The translations under genes were made by a program, and so were the position numbers. Below are positions 52,701 to 62,684 of a DNA stretch of 64,000 nt, one piece after another. Below the pieces are notes generated by a model. The model ran no database searches. It saw only the letters and a list, made by a program, of their open reading frames with translations, and had not been told where the DNA came from. Position 1 is the stretch's first letter. Every line of letters starts with the position of its first letter. Source of the DNA: Candidatus Heimdallarchaeota archaeon (GTDB lineage: Archaea > Asgardarchaeota > Heimdallarchaeia > Heimdallarchaeales > Heimdallarchaeaceae); contig JAUVXV010000001.1 of the NCBI GenBank assembly GCA_030603365.1, positions 124,001 through 188,000 of the forward strand, given 5' to 3'.

Positions 52701-53261
52701 TTAGTGCTCGTGTAGATTAAAAACATCGATCCAAGGATCTACAAATGAGAACAATATAAATATGAAGATAGATATGATAATTATTCCAATTATAATGATT
52801 TTTACAGATAGATTGAATTCCAATTTTTCTGTATTCTTATCAACTATTGACACAACAACACCTGTGATTAATACAACTAGTAAAACCCATGTTAATTCCC
52901 ATCCAAAGGATAAAGGTAATCCAATAATAGCTGGAGCTAAGTACCAAACTAGGAATATAATCCATGGTACCAATAAACTTGATAGTAATCTAGAAAAAAC
53001 AAATGAGTTTTTGTTTTCTATCTTCTTTCTAACCACTAAATAATCAATTCCAATTAAAAACAGGTAACCGAAAAATCCCATTTTCAAGTGTTGGAAGACT
53101 GATTCATCTTTCCCAGAAATTGCTTGAAAGAACGGATTATTATTCCAATAATAAAGATAATGGAGAATCGCAAAGAGAGCAACGAAAATTAAGCTTTTTA
53201 AGGCTATATACCCTATTTCTTTCCATTGATCTTTAGTTAATGTTTCAGTGATTTTTTTCAT
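52701..53261 (-). CDS. Polytopic membrane protein, DUF6512-like
   Basis: 186 residues with about five transmembrane segments. The N-terminal segment ends in LHYLYYWNNNPFFQAISGKDES, followed by VFQHLKMGFFGYL. An aromatic-rich HYLY, a DES and an HLK in this order recall the DUF6512 membrane family. Function unknown. A single gene. Confidence 0.6.
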   Translation of the reverse strand: MKKITETLTKDQWKEIGYIALKSLIFVALFAILHYLYYWNNNPFFQAISGKDESVFQHLKMGFFGYLFLIGIDYLVVRKKIENKNSFVFSRLLSSLLVPWIIFLVWYLAPAIIGLPLSFGWELTWVLLVVLITGVVVSIVDKNTEKLEFNLSVKIIIIGIIIISIFIFILFSFVDPWIDVFNLHEH

Positions 53262-53387
53262 TTAATCATCTCAGAATTTTCATCCTAACTTACAACTTTG
53301 GATACTTAAAATTTCTCAAATTGCACAAAATATTTTCTTTCTTTACAGTTCAAAAAATATAAAATAGAGATATTATTCTTTTTCATA

Positions 53388-54038
53388 ATGAATCCACTTG
53401 ATGAGAAGAAGAATATGAAAATTCTTGATCTCTTAGAAGAACATTATACTAAATTTAGAGGAGGTTTAGCAAACTACTCCTCTCCTTTCCAATTGCTTAT
53501 TGCAACTATTCTAAGTGCACAGAGCACAGATAAACAAGTTAACTCAATTACTAAGAAACTTTTCTCAAATTATCCGGAACCAAGTTCTTTTGCGACAGCA
53601 ACACTAGAGGAAATAGAAAAAGCAATTTCAAAAGTTGGATTGTATAGAAATAAAGCAAAAACGATTTCCATCGTATCAAAAACGATTATCTCTGATTATA
53701 ACTCAGAGGTACCAACATCTCTAGGTGAACTGGTTAAATTGCCAGGAATAGGTCGAAAAACAGCTAATGTCCTTCTTAACGATTGGTTTGAAATCCATGA
53801 TGGGATTGCGGTCGATACACATGTAAAACGCATCTCATATCGATTGGGTTTTACAGAAAAGACTATTCCTGATAAAATCGAATTTGATCTTATGAAGATA
53901 ATCCCACAGGATAAATGGGGACGAATTACTCATCTTTTCATTTCACATGGTAGAGCAATATGTAAAGCTCAGAACCCTAAATGTCAAGAATGCTTTCTGT
54001 TGGAATATTGCCCTAGGGCCGGGGTTGATGTGGATTAA
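53388..54038 (+). CDS. nth: Endonuclease III, DNA glycosylase/AP lyase
   Basis: 216 residues. The HhH motif LPGIGRKTA carries the catalytic Lys124, and VDTHVKRIS has Asp143. The C-terminal [4Fe-4S] cysteines are C192, C199, C202 and C208 (C-x6-C-x2-C-x5-C). All residues needed to remove oxidised pyrimidines and cleave at AP sites are present. A base-excision repair enzyme. Confidence 0.95.
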   Translation: MNPLDEKKNMKILDLLEEHYTKFRGGLANYSSPFQLLIATILSAQSTDKQVNSITKKLFSNYPEPSSFATATLEEIEKAISKVGLYRNKAKTISIVSKTIISDYNSEVPTSLGELVKLPGIGRKTANVLLNDWFEIHDGIAVDTHVKRISYRLGFTEKTIPDKIEFDLMKIIPQDKWGRITHLFISHGRAICKAQNPKCQECFLLEYCPRAGVDVD

Positions 54039-54156
54039 TCTATAAAAATACTTCTTTGCCTTTTGTATATTCTTTTTAAGTTGATTTTCTTAACTCTTTA
54101 ATGTAACAAAATTTATGTAGTAAACAACTACCTAGTAAAATCAAGAAAAATAAAGA

Positions 54157-56463
54157 ATGATTAAAATGTCAAAAATTGATATTCTTCCGCCTTTGTTAAC
54201 TCGTATTGGTTTTAGTGAAACTGATATCAAAGTTTATTCAGCTACACTAGGTCTTGGAAAGGTTACAATTGGTGAATTACTTGTTGTAACTGGGATAGAT
54301 CCTTTAACTCTTATTCAATCAGTAAAAAATCTAGAAGAGTTAGGTTTTCTAAAGAAAATAGCGGGTAAAACACCACAATATTTCGGAATGTTACCGTTTC
54401 TTAAGGAATATATAATTATTGAAAAAGATGCTCTTTATTCTCTAGATAGCGTAATTAATGCTCTAAAAGGATCCAAAGAGGAATATAAGCAAAAGAAAAC
54501 AAAATTTGGGGGAACTTTGGAATTAACAGGAGAAGGAACTGTTTTCGATATACATGTGGTCAGTGGTTTAATAAAACAAGTCGTAGATGCATTATCTCAA
54601 AATTATATTGATTATAGTGATCAAGCTGAATCTACAGCTTCTGAATTTGTAGGAGAAAGCTGTGCAGAAATCGAAGGGTATCTGTCGAAAGTGATGGATC
54701 AGCCTTTTGTATTTTCCACACAACTTGAAACATTTGTTCAAGAATTAAATGCTTTTGTTAAGCAATTTCATTATACTGCTAAACAAAATAATGATGTGCT
54801 TATTAAAGCAACAGATGAGAAACTAAAGTCTGCTTTTAGTAACGTTTCACAGATTATTTCAAATGGTTTGGATGCTCACACAGAAAATCACAGTGAGTTT
54901 CTAGAAAAATTGGCACCTGAACTTGATAATGTTCTCAAAGAATTAGTAAATCAAGTGACAAAGACACAAGAGTCTTTTATTGATAATTACAACAACATTT
55001 GGCAAGAAGCTTACAATTCTTGGACTTCAGAATCTAAAAAGGTTATTGAAGAATTATCAAACGAGGTAAATAACCTGTTTTCTGAGCAAATAAAACAAAC
55101 ACAAGAGCTTCGAAGAAGTGTTGAGCAGATTGACAGACAAACAAACTTTCTCTCATCAAAAATCGCCGAGGCAATAAATTCTATTGATACATCAACAGTT
55201 CTAAAATTAGGTAAAGCTCGAAAACAAATTGAATCACCATTGACTGATGCACGTGATACTGTGAGAAATCTAGCAAATGATCTGAATGAAAGTGGATTAC
55301 AACTAATAGATCAGCATGTTCTTTCACTAAACGATGTTAGAGATGCAATTCGTTCAAAGTTGGATCGTTTCCAAATTGCTGGTGAAACTACAATAAGAAC
55401 AAAGAAAAACGAACTTACTGATACCACAATTGAAAAAATAGACTTATTACCAAGTGAATTGCTTGAATTAATCCAAACTCAAGTTGAGAAATATGCTTCT
55501 TCTTCATATGATTCATGTTTAGAAGTCACTGAACAACTCAAACAAACCACAAATGAACAAATTTCTTCTACAAAAGAACAAATCTTACAAGATTTCGGTT
55601 CTCATGATGTTGGAAAGACTCAGATAATTGATAAAATTCAGAATGACACAATAAAGGAGCTAGAAAAATCACAACAAGATGTTGAAAAAATGGGTCTTGA
55701 ATTGAAAGAGAAAATTCAAAACTCTTTAGACATGTTCAAACAACGAACTACAGATAAGCAAAACCAACTGGCAACGCAGTTAACTGATGCAAAACAACAT
55801 CTGAAGGATTACAAGGATGAACAAAAAGATCAGATTGTCAAACAGATAACTGACGGTGAAGAAATACAAATTAACACACTAGTATCCCAAGTTGCATCTG
55901 TAATTAAAGATGTAGATGAAATTCTGGTGTCACAACTCGATTCACTTATGGCAAAAGCTATGACCTTTTATCAAGTTATTAATACTCGAGAGGATGAACT
56001 TCGGCAAATAGATACTGCCGCATCATCCTATTCCTTGGAAGGGCAATATAATACATCAATTATTGTTGGCGAGGAAGCAATCAAAGCAAGTATAACTGAT
56101 ATCGCCATGCGATCCAAATATGAACTTCTTCTTGTTACACCTGATGTTGATGAAGATCTTCTTAAAGAAATGATGCAATATACAAAAGCACAAAGGATTA
56201 CATTAGTCTCTTATTTTGATAAAAGGCATCAGCCTCTTCTTAGACCTCTTGCAGAAAGGTTTACTGGATTGAAACTTAAGCATTATGAAAAGAAGGATGT
56301 ATATTGTGCAATATTAGATGGAAATCATGAAGCTATCTTTGCTTTCTTAACTTCTGAAGGTGTTCCCATTGCTATCAGAACCACAAATGATTTGCTTTTA
56401 GGTCTCTTCAAATCTGCAATAAACAGAGATGTATTATTCCATTCAAGCGATGTAGAAGTCTAA
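54157..56463 (+). CDS. TrmB-like winged-helix protein with a very long coiled coil
   Basis: 768 residues. Residues 1 to about 90 are a TrmB-type winged helix (LTRIGFSETDIKVYSATLGLGKVTIGELL). Residues about 110-620 are mostly coiled coil. The last ~140 residues (GEEAIKASITDIAMRSKYELLLVTPDVDED onward, ending DLLLGLFKSAINRDVLF) resemble the PLD-like sugar-binding half of TrmB regulators. Ordinary TrmB is about 250-350 residues, so the coiled coil is an insertion of roughly 500. No transmembrane segment. It may be a DNA-organising protein or an elongated regulator. Confidence 0.7.
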   Translation: MIKMSKIDILPPLLTRIGFSETDIKVYSATLGLGKVTIGELLVVTGIDPLTLIQSVKNLEELGFLKKIAGKTPQYFGMLPFLKEYIIIEKDALYSLDSVINALKGSKEEYKQKKTKFGGTLELTGEGTVFDIHVVSGLIKQVVDALSQNYIDYSDQAESTASEFVGESCAEIEGYLSKVMDQPFVFSTQLETFVQELNAFVKQFHYTAKQNNDVLIKATDEKLKSAFSNVSQIISNGLDAHTENHSEFLEKLAPELDNVLKELVNQVTKTQESFIDNYNNIWQEAYNSWTSESKKVIEELSNEVNNLFSEQIKQTQELRRSVEQIDRQTNFLSSKIAEAINSIDTSTVLKLGKARKQIESPLTDARDTVRNLANDLNESGLQLIDQHVLSLNDVRDAIRSKLDRFQIAGETTIRTKKNELTDTTIEKIDLLPSELLELIQTQVEKYASSSYDSCLEVTEQLKQTTNEQISSTKEQILQDFGSHDVGKTQIIDKIQNDTIKELEKSQQDVEKMGLELKEKIQNSLDMFKQRTTDKQNQLATQLTDAKQHLKDYKDEQKDQIVKQITDGEEIQINTLVSQVASVIKDVDEILVSQLDSLMAKAMTFYQVINTREDELRQIDTAASSYSLEGQYNTSIIVGEEAIKASITDIAMRSKYELLLVTPDVDEDLLKEMMQYTKAQRITLVSYFDKRHQPLLRPLAERFTGLKLKHYEKKDVYCAILDGNHEAIFAFLTSEGVPIAIRTTNDLLLGLFKSAINRDVLFHSSDVEV

Positions 56464-56490
56464 TTTAACTTCTCTTTTTTCTCTTTTTAT
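56464..56490 (+). terminator. Oligo-T terminator
   Basis: T-tracts (CTTCTCTTTTTTCTCTTTTT) follow the stop of the TrmB-like gene, between convergent genes. Confidence 0.4.
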
Positions 56491-56513
56491 CAAATAAAGA
56501 ATTGTTGATTTAT

Positions 56514-56759
56514 CTAATCAACATAAAATTTGCATGATCGCATATCAAGTAAATGAGGAAGTTTTTGTATTAATTCCGCACGTACTAAAAGTTTTAGTCC
56601 ATGACGAACAGTTCTTGGTGCTAAGCTGCACAAATCTACAATTTCACTGCTAGTGATAGGTCCTTTTCCAATGACTATCTTATAAATTGTCACAGCACTA
56701 GGTGGTAAACCAGTTAAAAGACCTTGATTTATAGTCGGATTTTCCAAAGCTACTGCCAC
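56514..56759 (-). CDS. Small winged-helix DNA-binding protein
   Basis: 81 residues, one winged helix: LPPSAVTIYKIVIGKGPITSSEIVDLCSLAPRTVRHGLKLLVRAELIQKL, then a short wing with RSCKFYVD. It resembles the helix-turn-helix of MarR/TrmB regulators without an effector domain. It converges with the long TrmB-like gene. A small transcription regulator is likely. Confidence 0.7.
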   Translation of the reverse strand: MAVALENPTINQGLLTGLPPSAVTIYKIVIGKGPITSSEIVDLCSLAPRTVRHGLKLLVRAELIQKLPHLLDMRSCKFYVD

Positions 56760-57285
56760 TTAAATCATTTCCTTGCTTGGTTAACAACAATCGACAAGTT
56801 CTCTTTTTAAACTTATTTAAAATTGGTTTCAAGTAAGACTCTTGATTTGTTGAATTTCAAGCCTTTTTCACTAATTTTTAAGCTCCCAAGACAAACATAC
56901 AAAAAAAACATAATCTTTTCGTGTGAGTTTATATTTTTGCACTTTATCTTTCTAATTTGCTTCTGAGATAATTCAGGGAATTGTGTCTCCTATACAATTC
57001 TTCTGATTTTTCTCAAATTCACTTTTTTTTAGCAATAACATGTATGATTTATATTTATTTTTTTATTAAAGAAACATGAGAATTCTTTAATTCTAACTAA
57101 TATACATCTGTTATTTAATATGAAATTCTATTACAAAAATATGAGTAACTAACGAAAAAATAACCGTGAAATTTAATTTGTTTAGTTTTTTGCCGAAACT
57201 AACAGATTATCTGGACGTAATATATCGAAATATTTGAAAATAGTTTGTGGTGAAAATATAATCTAATATGAATACAGATAATATT
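56760..57285. other. 526-base AT-rich gap without a gene
   Basis: No coding frame is convincing on either strand. The left side should hold the promoter of the winged-helix gene. At 57182-57202 TTAGTTT and AAACTAA form a 7-bp stem with loop TTTGCCG, a possible terminator or operator. The rest is A/T-rich with no repeats that I can see. Confidence 0.4.
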
Positions 57286-57945
57286 CTAAGTAGAGCTTTC
57301 CTTGAATTTAGCAGCTAATAAATGAGCATATTGTTGGGGTATAGGTAATTTAAAATTGTTTGAACGTAGCTCTTTGATAACATTATAAGAAGATTCAAAG
57401 GAGATCTTATTACCTGGAGAAATATAAATTGGATTCCACTTTTTTGTGAAACGTTGCCTGAATCCCACATGCTTTTGATAGAGATAAATTTTATCGAGAT
57501 TGCTCTGATTGGTATCTTTATAGGTAAATGATTTCAAAGGTTTTTTAGCTACACCAATAGTTGGCATATCTGTAATAACACCAAAAATCGTTGCTGACCC
57601 TGCTACCCTTGGATGTGCAATACCATGACCATCAATTATGATAACATCGGGTATAACTGATAGCTTATCGAATAAAGATAGAAAAGAGGGAACTTCTCTT
57701 AAGAAAAGGTATGTTGGTATATACGGGAATTTCACTGTTTCCTTAACAGTTGTCTCTTCAATAATTTTTCTTTCTCTAAAATCATAAATAATTCCCGCTG
57801 CAAAAGCGTTATTCTTTTTGTAAGCTATATCAAAAGCTCCAACTGTTTTTATCTCAGAAAAATCATCTGTGAGTAACACTTTCTCTGCTAAAATTTCCTG
57901 ATATTTTCTCGCTTCTTTAATATTTGTTGGAAATTTCCTTGTCAT
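57286..57945 (-). CDS. nfi: Endonuclease V (deoxyinosine-specific)
   Basis: 219 residues from the ATG at 57945, which has a GGAGG site nine bases upstream. The earlier ATG at 57990 overlaps the radical SAM gene and is rejected. VGAFDIAY (first metal Asp), YIPTYLFLREVP (Glu), VIIIDGHGIAHPR (second Asp) and IGVAKKPL are the conserved blocks. It nicks DNA (or RNA) next to deaminated adenine (inosine). Confidence 0.92.
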   Translation of the reverse strand: MTRKFPTNIKEARKYQEILAEKVLLTDDFSEIKTVGAFDIAYKKNNAFAAGIIYDFRERKIIEETTVKETVKFPYIPTYLFLREVPSFLSLFDKLSVIPDVIIIDGHGIAHPRVAGSATIFGVITDMPTIGVAKKPLKSFTYKDTNQSNLDKIYLYQKHVGFRQRFTKKWNPIYISPGNKISFESSYNVIKELRSNNFKLPIPQQYAHLLAAKFKESST

Positions 57946-57982
57946 TTTTTTATTCCTCCAAATATGAAAATGTGAATATTGA

Positions 57983-59599
57983 TTATTCATTACAATCTAT
58001 TTCTTGATTATATCTTTTATAAGCTGCAATTAAAGCATTTTTCTGAGGTACTTTGAGTATATTATCCCAAGGTAGAGAGTCTTCAGTCTTGTATTTCCAA
58101 ACAGCTTCTTGGTCCAAATTACTATCACTTTGTTTCAATACTTTTTTCCAATTTCCGATTGTATTTCCTAACTCTGATACTTTTTTTACTACTGGGAAAT
58201 ATTCCGAACCTCTCAGAGATAAGATTCTTTGTATAATTGCCCATTCAGGACCGTATAATGATACTTGTACATTCTTTATTTGATATAATTGGCTGCGATA
58301 CCATTTCTGTAGTAGTTTGGAATCTTTTACAGGAATCATTGGTGAAAACTGTAATGGAGTTTGTGCTTTTGTAATGAATTGATTCATAGATATGTTTATC
58401 TTGCCTGTTGGAAAATGATTTTTTCTGATTTGTGAGATAAAATCTTCTGTTAAATCCTTAGTTTCTAGAGGCTCACAGGGAAAACCATAGATCATATAGA
58501 GTTTTAGTTGTCTGAACCCTGCTTCCCAAGAGAGTTTTAGTGCTTCAAAAATTGATTCATCAGTCATCCTTTTGTTTAAAGCTAATCGTAGCCTCTCATC
58601 ACCAGTTTCAGGAGCCAAAGCTAGGGTTCTTTGCTTTCCCTTCTTTAATGCCTTAAGCAATCCTTCCGTTAAATAATCTGTTCTGATAGAAGAACATGAA
58701 ACTTGATAGTTTTTGGATACAATGTGTTCAATTAAATCTTCAAGATCATCAGACTGAGCAATTGCACTCCCATAAAGAACAACCTTATCGAAATCGTTAA
58801 CTTCACTTGCTTTATCTATAATCTTAATCAATGAATCTAAATCTCTAGAAGCTCTTGGAAAACGACAATGGCCCACAAAACAGAACATACATCTTTCGGA
58901 ACATCCCCTATCTGTTTCTAGATAAAATGATTTGCCAAAAATGGGTTCATTCTTTGTTCCTTTAACACCTTCTGGAATAATTTGTTTAATTGGGTAGAAC
59001 CCCTTTGAAAGATTTTTCAGTTTAACACTCTGTTTAGATTCTCCTATCCACTTTCCTTTATTATCATAATGGTGACCATATGCAATAATTCCTCGAACTG
59101 ATGCCAGTTCATCCCTCCTACCTTTCTTATTTTCATTTTGAAGCGCAATCATGAATTCATCAATAATTGGTTCAATATCTCCTAGAAAGAACGCATCTCC
59201 TAAAAACAAAACAGGAAAAGGATTGGCAGTTACAGAAGGACCCCCGCAAATGATGATTGGATCATCTTCTTTTCGTTTACGAATGTCGGGCTCAATTCCC
59301 CCTTTGATTAGTAATTCAATAGCTTGAATATAATCATGTTCAAATTGGCATGAAATTGCTAGAACATCAAAATCGGAAAGACTTTTCTGGTTCTCTAGAG
59401 AATAGGGTGCAATGTTTGGATTTAAAGGCTTGAAAATGCGTTCGCAAATGAAATTTTCCCAACTATTGAAAAGAAAATAAAGCAATTGAACTCCTAAACT
59501 GGTCATTGCTACTCTGTAAGTGTTTGGATACACTAATCCAATCTTTATCTTCTCTGGGGTCCAAGATTTTCTAATGGCATTCTGTTCTTTAATCTGCAT
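57983..59599 (-). CDS. Radical SAM protein with an N-terminal B12-binding-like domain
   Basis: 538 residues. The N-terminal ~200 residues (IGLVYPNTYRVAMTSLGVQLLYFLF, ICGGPSVTANPFPVLFLGD) follow the cobalamin-binding-domain pattern of this group. The radical SAM cluster is C233, C237 and C240 (GCSERCMFC), with AIAQSDDLEDLI and APETGDERLRLALNKRM later. These proteins are widespread in archaea and the substrate is unknown; methylthiolation or methylation is possible. It overlaps the upstream GlmU-like gene by 11 bases. Confidence 0.82.
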   Translation of the reverse strand: MQIKEQNAIRKSWTPEKIKIGLVYPNTYRVAMTSLGVQLLYFLFNSWENFICERIFKPLNPNIAPYSLENQKSLSDFDVLAISCQFEHDYIQAIELLIKGGIEPDIRKRKEDDPIIICGGPSVTANPFPVLFLGDAFFLGDIEPIIDEFMIALQNENKKGRRDELASVRGIIAYGHHYDNKGKWIGESKQSVKLKNLSKGFYPIKQIIPEGVKGTKNEPIFGKSFYLETDRGCSERCMFCFVGHCRFPRASRDLDSLIKIIDKASEVNDFDKVVLYGSAIAQSDDLEDLIEHIVSKNYQVSCSSIRTDYLTEGLLKALKKGKQRTLALAPETGDERLRLALNKRMTDESIFEALKLSWEAGFRQLKLYMIYGFPCEPLETKDLTEDFISQIRKNHFPTGKINISMNQFITKAQTPLQFSPMIPVKDSKLLQKWYRSQLYQIKNVQVSLYGPEWAIIQRILSLRGSEYFPVVKKVSELGNTIGNWKKVLKQSDSNLDQEAVWKYKTEDSLPWDNILKVPQKNALIAAYKRYNQEIDCNE

Positions 59600-60890
59600 C
59601 TTTTCTTTTCCTTCTCAAAGTATAATTTTGTGTTCCGAAATATATTGATTCAGCAGGTACATTTTCGTTTATTATTGTACCTGCCCCTATCCAGGAATTA
59701 TGACCTATTTTTATTCCTGGCATTATTAAAACACCAATACCTGTTTCAACACCTTCACCAACAATCGCACCCAGCTTTCTTTTACCACTATCTTCCCTTT
59801 TTTCTTTGATAATTACTGGTATGCTTTTCTTATCCAATCGTAGATTTGCTGTAATAGTTCCAGCACCAAAATTGCAGTTTTCATCAATTATTGAATCACC
59901 AATATAAGATAAGTGTGCAGCATGCGTATTGTCTCCTAGAATTGAATTCTTAATTTCACAACCGTTCCCTACTCTTGATTTCTTTCCGAAATAAGAGTAT
60001 TTTCTGATATAGCAGTTTGGACCTATATCTGATCCTTCATCAAAGAATGCTGGACCCTCAATGTATGTGCCACTTCGTAAAATAGCATTCTTTTTCAGGA
60101 TTATTTTACCTTTTATTTGAACATTGTTTTCAATTGTTCCTTCAATTTCTTCTTCGATTCGGGATAGAAGTGTCTTTGTTGCCTCTGATAGGGACCAAGG
60201 ACGACCAAGATCAAACCAATAGTCATCTTCTTCTAACTTTACCAAACGCTTCTTATACTGATTATCTTCCAGTAGAATATTTACTGCATCTGGTATCTCA
60301 TATTCTCCTCTAGGTGAGATTTCATTATTCTCCTCTTGTTCCATGAGAATTTTGAATATATCCTTGTTTAGTGAATAGATCCCTATGTTTGCAAAACCTT
60401 CTGATATTTCACCATTGCTTGGTTTTTCAATTATTCTTCTTGGTATTCCTTCCTTCTCTTCCAGTATTATACCAAAATTTTCAATATCTTTAGTGAGTTT
60501 TCCACCAACAGAAATAATACCTTCCTTAGCAGCTGCAACCGTTTGTGTAATTAGGGATTCTGAATACAAACAATCACCATTAACACCAATAAAGTAATTT
60601 TCTGATATATGGCTCTTGGCTAGAAGAAGCGCATTCCCAGTGCCTTTAATTTCTTCTTGATGAACATAAGAAATATCTGCAGTTGGAAAATGATTAGCTA
60701 AGAAGCTTTTGATTTTTTCTTCCAAATAATTTGTAACAATAACAAACGAATTTACATCACTTCTGAGAAAAGAATCAATTAATCTTTTCAAAATAGGTAC
60801 TCCTAAGACTTTCAGGAGAGGTTTTGGGACATTATCTGTTAAAGGTCGTAACCTTACTCCTTCTCCAGCAGCTAGTATGACAGCTTTCAT
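59589..60890 (-). CDS. Bifunctional sugar-phosphate nucleotidyltransferase / acyltransferase (GlmU-like)
   Basis: 433 residues. AVILAAGEGVRLRPLTDNVPKPLLKV is the nucleotidyltransferase signature, with GVNGDCLY as the metal-binding Asp region. From about residue 255 a left-handed beta-helix of hexapeptide repeats follows, ending in GVGVLIMPGIKIGHNSWIGAG-type turns. This two-domain order matches archaeal GlmU-like enzymes making UDP-GlcNAc or UDP-GalNAc from the amino-sugar phosphate. Activated sugars would serve glycan and glycoprotein synthesis. Confidence 0.85.
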   Translation of the reverse strand: MKAVILAAGEGVRLRPLTDNVPKPLLKVLGVPILKRLIDSFLRSDVNSFVIVTNYLEEKIKSFLANHFPTADISYVHQEEIKGTGNALLLAKSHISENYFIGVNGDCLYSESLITQTVAAAKEGIISVGGKLTKDIENFGIILEEKEGIPRRIIEKPSNGEISEGFANIGIYSLNKDIFKILMEQEENNEISPRGEYEIPDAVNILLEDNQYKKRLVKLEEDDYWFDLGRPWSLSEATKTLLSRIEEEIEGTIENNVQIKGKIILKKNAILRSGTYIEGPAFFDEGSDIGPNCYIRKYSYFGKKSRVGNGCEIKNSILGDNTHAAHLSYIGDSIIDENCNFGAGTITANLRLDKKSIPVIIKEKREDSGKRKLGAIVGEGVETGIGVLIMPGIKIGHNSWIGAGTIINENVPAESIYFGTQNYTLRRKRKDAD

Positions 60891-60917
60891 TCGTTATTGT
60901 CACCTTTGAAAAGTGGT

Positions 60918-61259
60918 TTACACTTCAAAAACTTCTTCATCAACAGTCTCTTCAACGGCAGATATTCTTGTTTTTCTTATATCATTTATACTCTTAATTA
61001 GATCATGAGCTTTTTCGTTATTGAAAATATCTTTGAATGCTACCCACTGTTCAAGAGAAGTGATGAATAGACCTTTACCTCTTCTTTTCAAAGGAATTCC
61101 TTCTTCATTTACTGGAATAATCTCTAGTCCAAAACTATCTTCATCACCTTTACTTGGTAATTTTACAATAGTTACACCTAATACGCTTGTTTTTTTCTTA
61201 TCCCAATCTTTCATTTCTTTACCAAAATCTTTCAATCGATCTACTAAACCTGATGTCAT
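60918..61259 (-). CDS. Small hypothetical protein
   Basis: 113 residues. The central part is strand-rich (SVLGVTIVKLPSKGDEDSFGLEIIPVNEEG, KGLFITSLEQW), followed by a helix (NNEKAHDLIKSINDIRK) and an acidic tail. It lies 27 bases upstream of the GlmU-like gene on the same strand and may be co-transcribed. No family recognised. Confidence 0.6.
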   Translation of the reverse strand: MTSGLVDRLKDFGKEMKDWDKKKTSVLGVTIVKLPSKGDEDSFGLEIIPVNEEGIPLKRRGKGLFITSLEQWVAFKDIFNNEKAHDLIKSINDIRKTRISAVEETVDEEVFEV

Positions 61260-61384
61260 AAGCTTTCACTGAAGATAAACAGTTAATTTAATTTTTAAAC
61301 CCTCCCCTCTTTGAGGTTCTAGTATAAAGAATACTCATCTAGCAAGGAATCCATTTAAAAAATACTATGAAAGAGATTAATTAG

Positions 61385-62602
61385 ATGAATTACGCGATTA
61401 AGAATGGGAAAATTTACACAGTAAATAAAAATGAAACTGTAATTGATAAAGGAACTATCCTGATTAAAGACGGGAAAATTGAAAATATAAATGAAGGAGA
61501 CTCCACAATACCTGAAGGTTATGAAGTAATTGAAGCAGAAGGAAAATATGTTTTTCCTGGTTTTATAGATACTCATACTCACCAAGGTCTTTTTGATGGT
61601 AGTATAGGTTGGGCTGGATTTGATGGAAATGAAATGACTGATCCAACAACTGCCTATGTAAGAGCACTAGATGCAATCAATCCTGAGGATCCTGGGCTTG
61701 AGGAAGCTAGAATGGGTGGTGTAACAACGATTCAAACAGGTCCTGGAAGTGGAAATGTCATCGGTGGAACTGATACAATAATTAAAACATTTAGTAAAAG
61801 CAAAATATTAGACGAAATGATTGTTAAAACACCTTCTTCAATGAAAGCTGCTCTGGGAGAAAATCCTAAGAGAGTGTATGGAACTGACAAAAAGCAACCC
61901 TCTACACGTATGGGTACTGCAGCAATATTTCGTAAAGCATTTGTTGATGCCCAGAACTACGAGAAGAAATGGAAAGATTATGAAAATAAAAAGAAATACG
62001 CAGAAGAAAAAAATGAATTAGATAAGATACCTTCTGAACCTGAAAGAGATATTGGTAAAGAAGTGTTAGTTAAAGTGCTAAACAAAGAAATTCCTTTGAA
62101 TTTCCATTGTCATCAAGCTAATGATATTCAAACCGCCATTCGTTTGTCAGAAGAATTTGATATTGATCTTATGCTTGTTCATGCTACTGAAGGACACAAG
62201 ATTGCTGATTACATAGCAAAGAAAGGTGTTCCTGTTTCTGTTGGTCCCTCTCTTGTAGGTTTCGAAAAAGTAGAGCTTCGCAATATATCTTTTGAGACAC
62301 CTGCAATTCTTTGGAAAGCTGGTGTTAAGATTTCAATTCAAAGTGATTCTTTTACTCGATTAAAGCATTTCCAAGTTTTACCTTGTATGGCAATAAAATA
62401 TGGTCTTCCTGTTAATGAGGCACTTAAGGCTATAACAATTAATGCTGCAGAGATGATAGGTGTTGGAGATCGTTTAGGTAGTATTGAAGTAGGTAAGGAT
62501 GCCGATATTGTAATTTGGTCAAAACACCCATTAGAAGACTTCTATGCTGAAAATCAAATCACTCTCATAAATGGTGAAATCGCACATAAGAAAGAAGAAT
62601 AG
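61385..62602 (+). CDS. Amidohydrolase (imidazolonepropionase/adenine-deaminase-like superfamily)
   Basis: 405 residues. FPGFIDTHTHQG supplies the first two metal histidines, FHCHQAND the third, LVHATEGHKI the fourth, and SIQSDSFTR the catalytic Asp. An N-terminal composite beta-sandwich (NGKIYTVNKNETVIDKGTILIKDGKI) and the C-terminal GSIEVGKDADIVIWSKHP complete the fold. The substrate cannot be assigned; it probably hydrolyses a C-N bond in a cyclic or amide compound. Confidence 0.85.
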   Translation: MNYAIKNGKIYTVNKNETVIDKGTILIKDGKIENINEGDSTIPEGYEVIEAEGKYVFPGFIDTHTHQGLFDGSIGWAGFDGNEMTDPTTAYVRALDAINPEDPGLEEARMGGVTTIQTGPGSGNVIGGTDTIIKTFSKSKILDEMIVKTPSSMKAALGENPKRVYGTDKKQPSTRMGTAAIFRKAFVDAQNYEKKWKDYENKKKYAEEKNELDKIPSEPERDIGKEVLVKVLNKEIPLNFHCHQANDIQTAIRLSEEFDIDLMLVHATEGHKIADYIAKKGVPVSVGPSLVGFEKVELRNISFETPAILWKAGVKISIQSDSFTRLKHFQVLPCMAIKYGLPVNEALKAITINAAEMIGVGDRLGSIEVGKDADIVIWSKHPLEDFYAENQITLINGEIAHKKEE

Positions 62603-62607
62603 GACTG

Positions 62608-62640
62608 TTTCTTCTTTCTCCAACTTTCTTTTTTTCCTTT
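62608..62640 (+). terminator. Oligo-T terminator
   Basis: Several T-tracts follow the amidohydrolase stop, including TTTCTTTTTTTCCTTT. Confidence 0.4.
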
Positions 62641-62684
62641 AAATTTAATGAAAAAACAGCAATTAAGTTTTATTACAGAACAAA

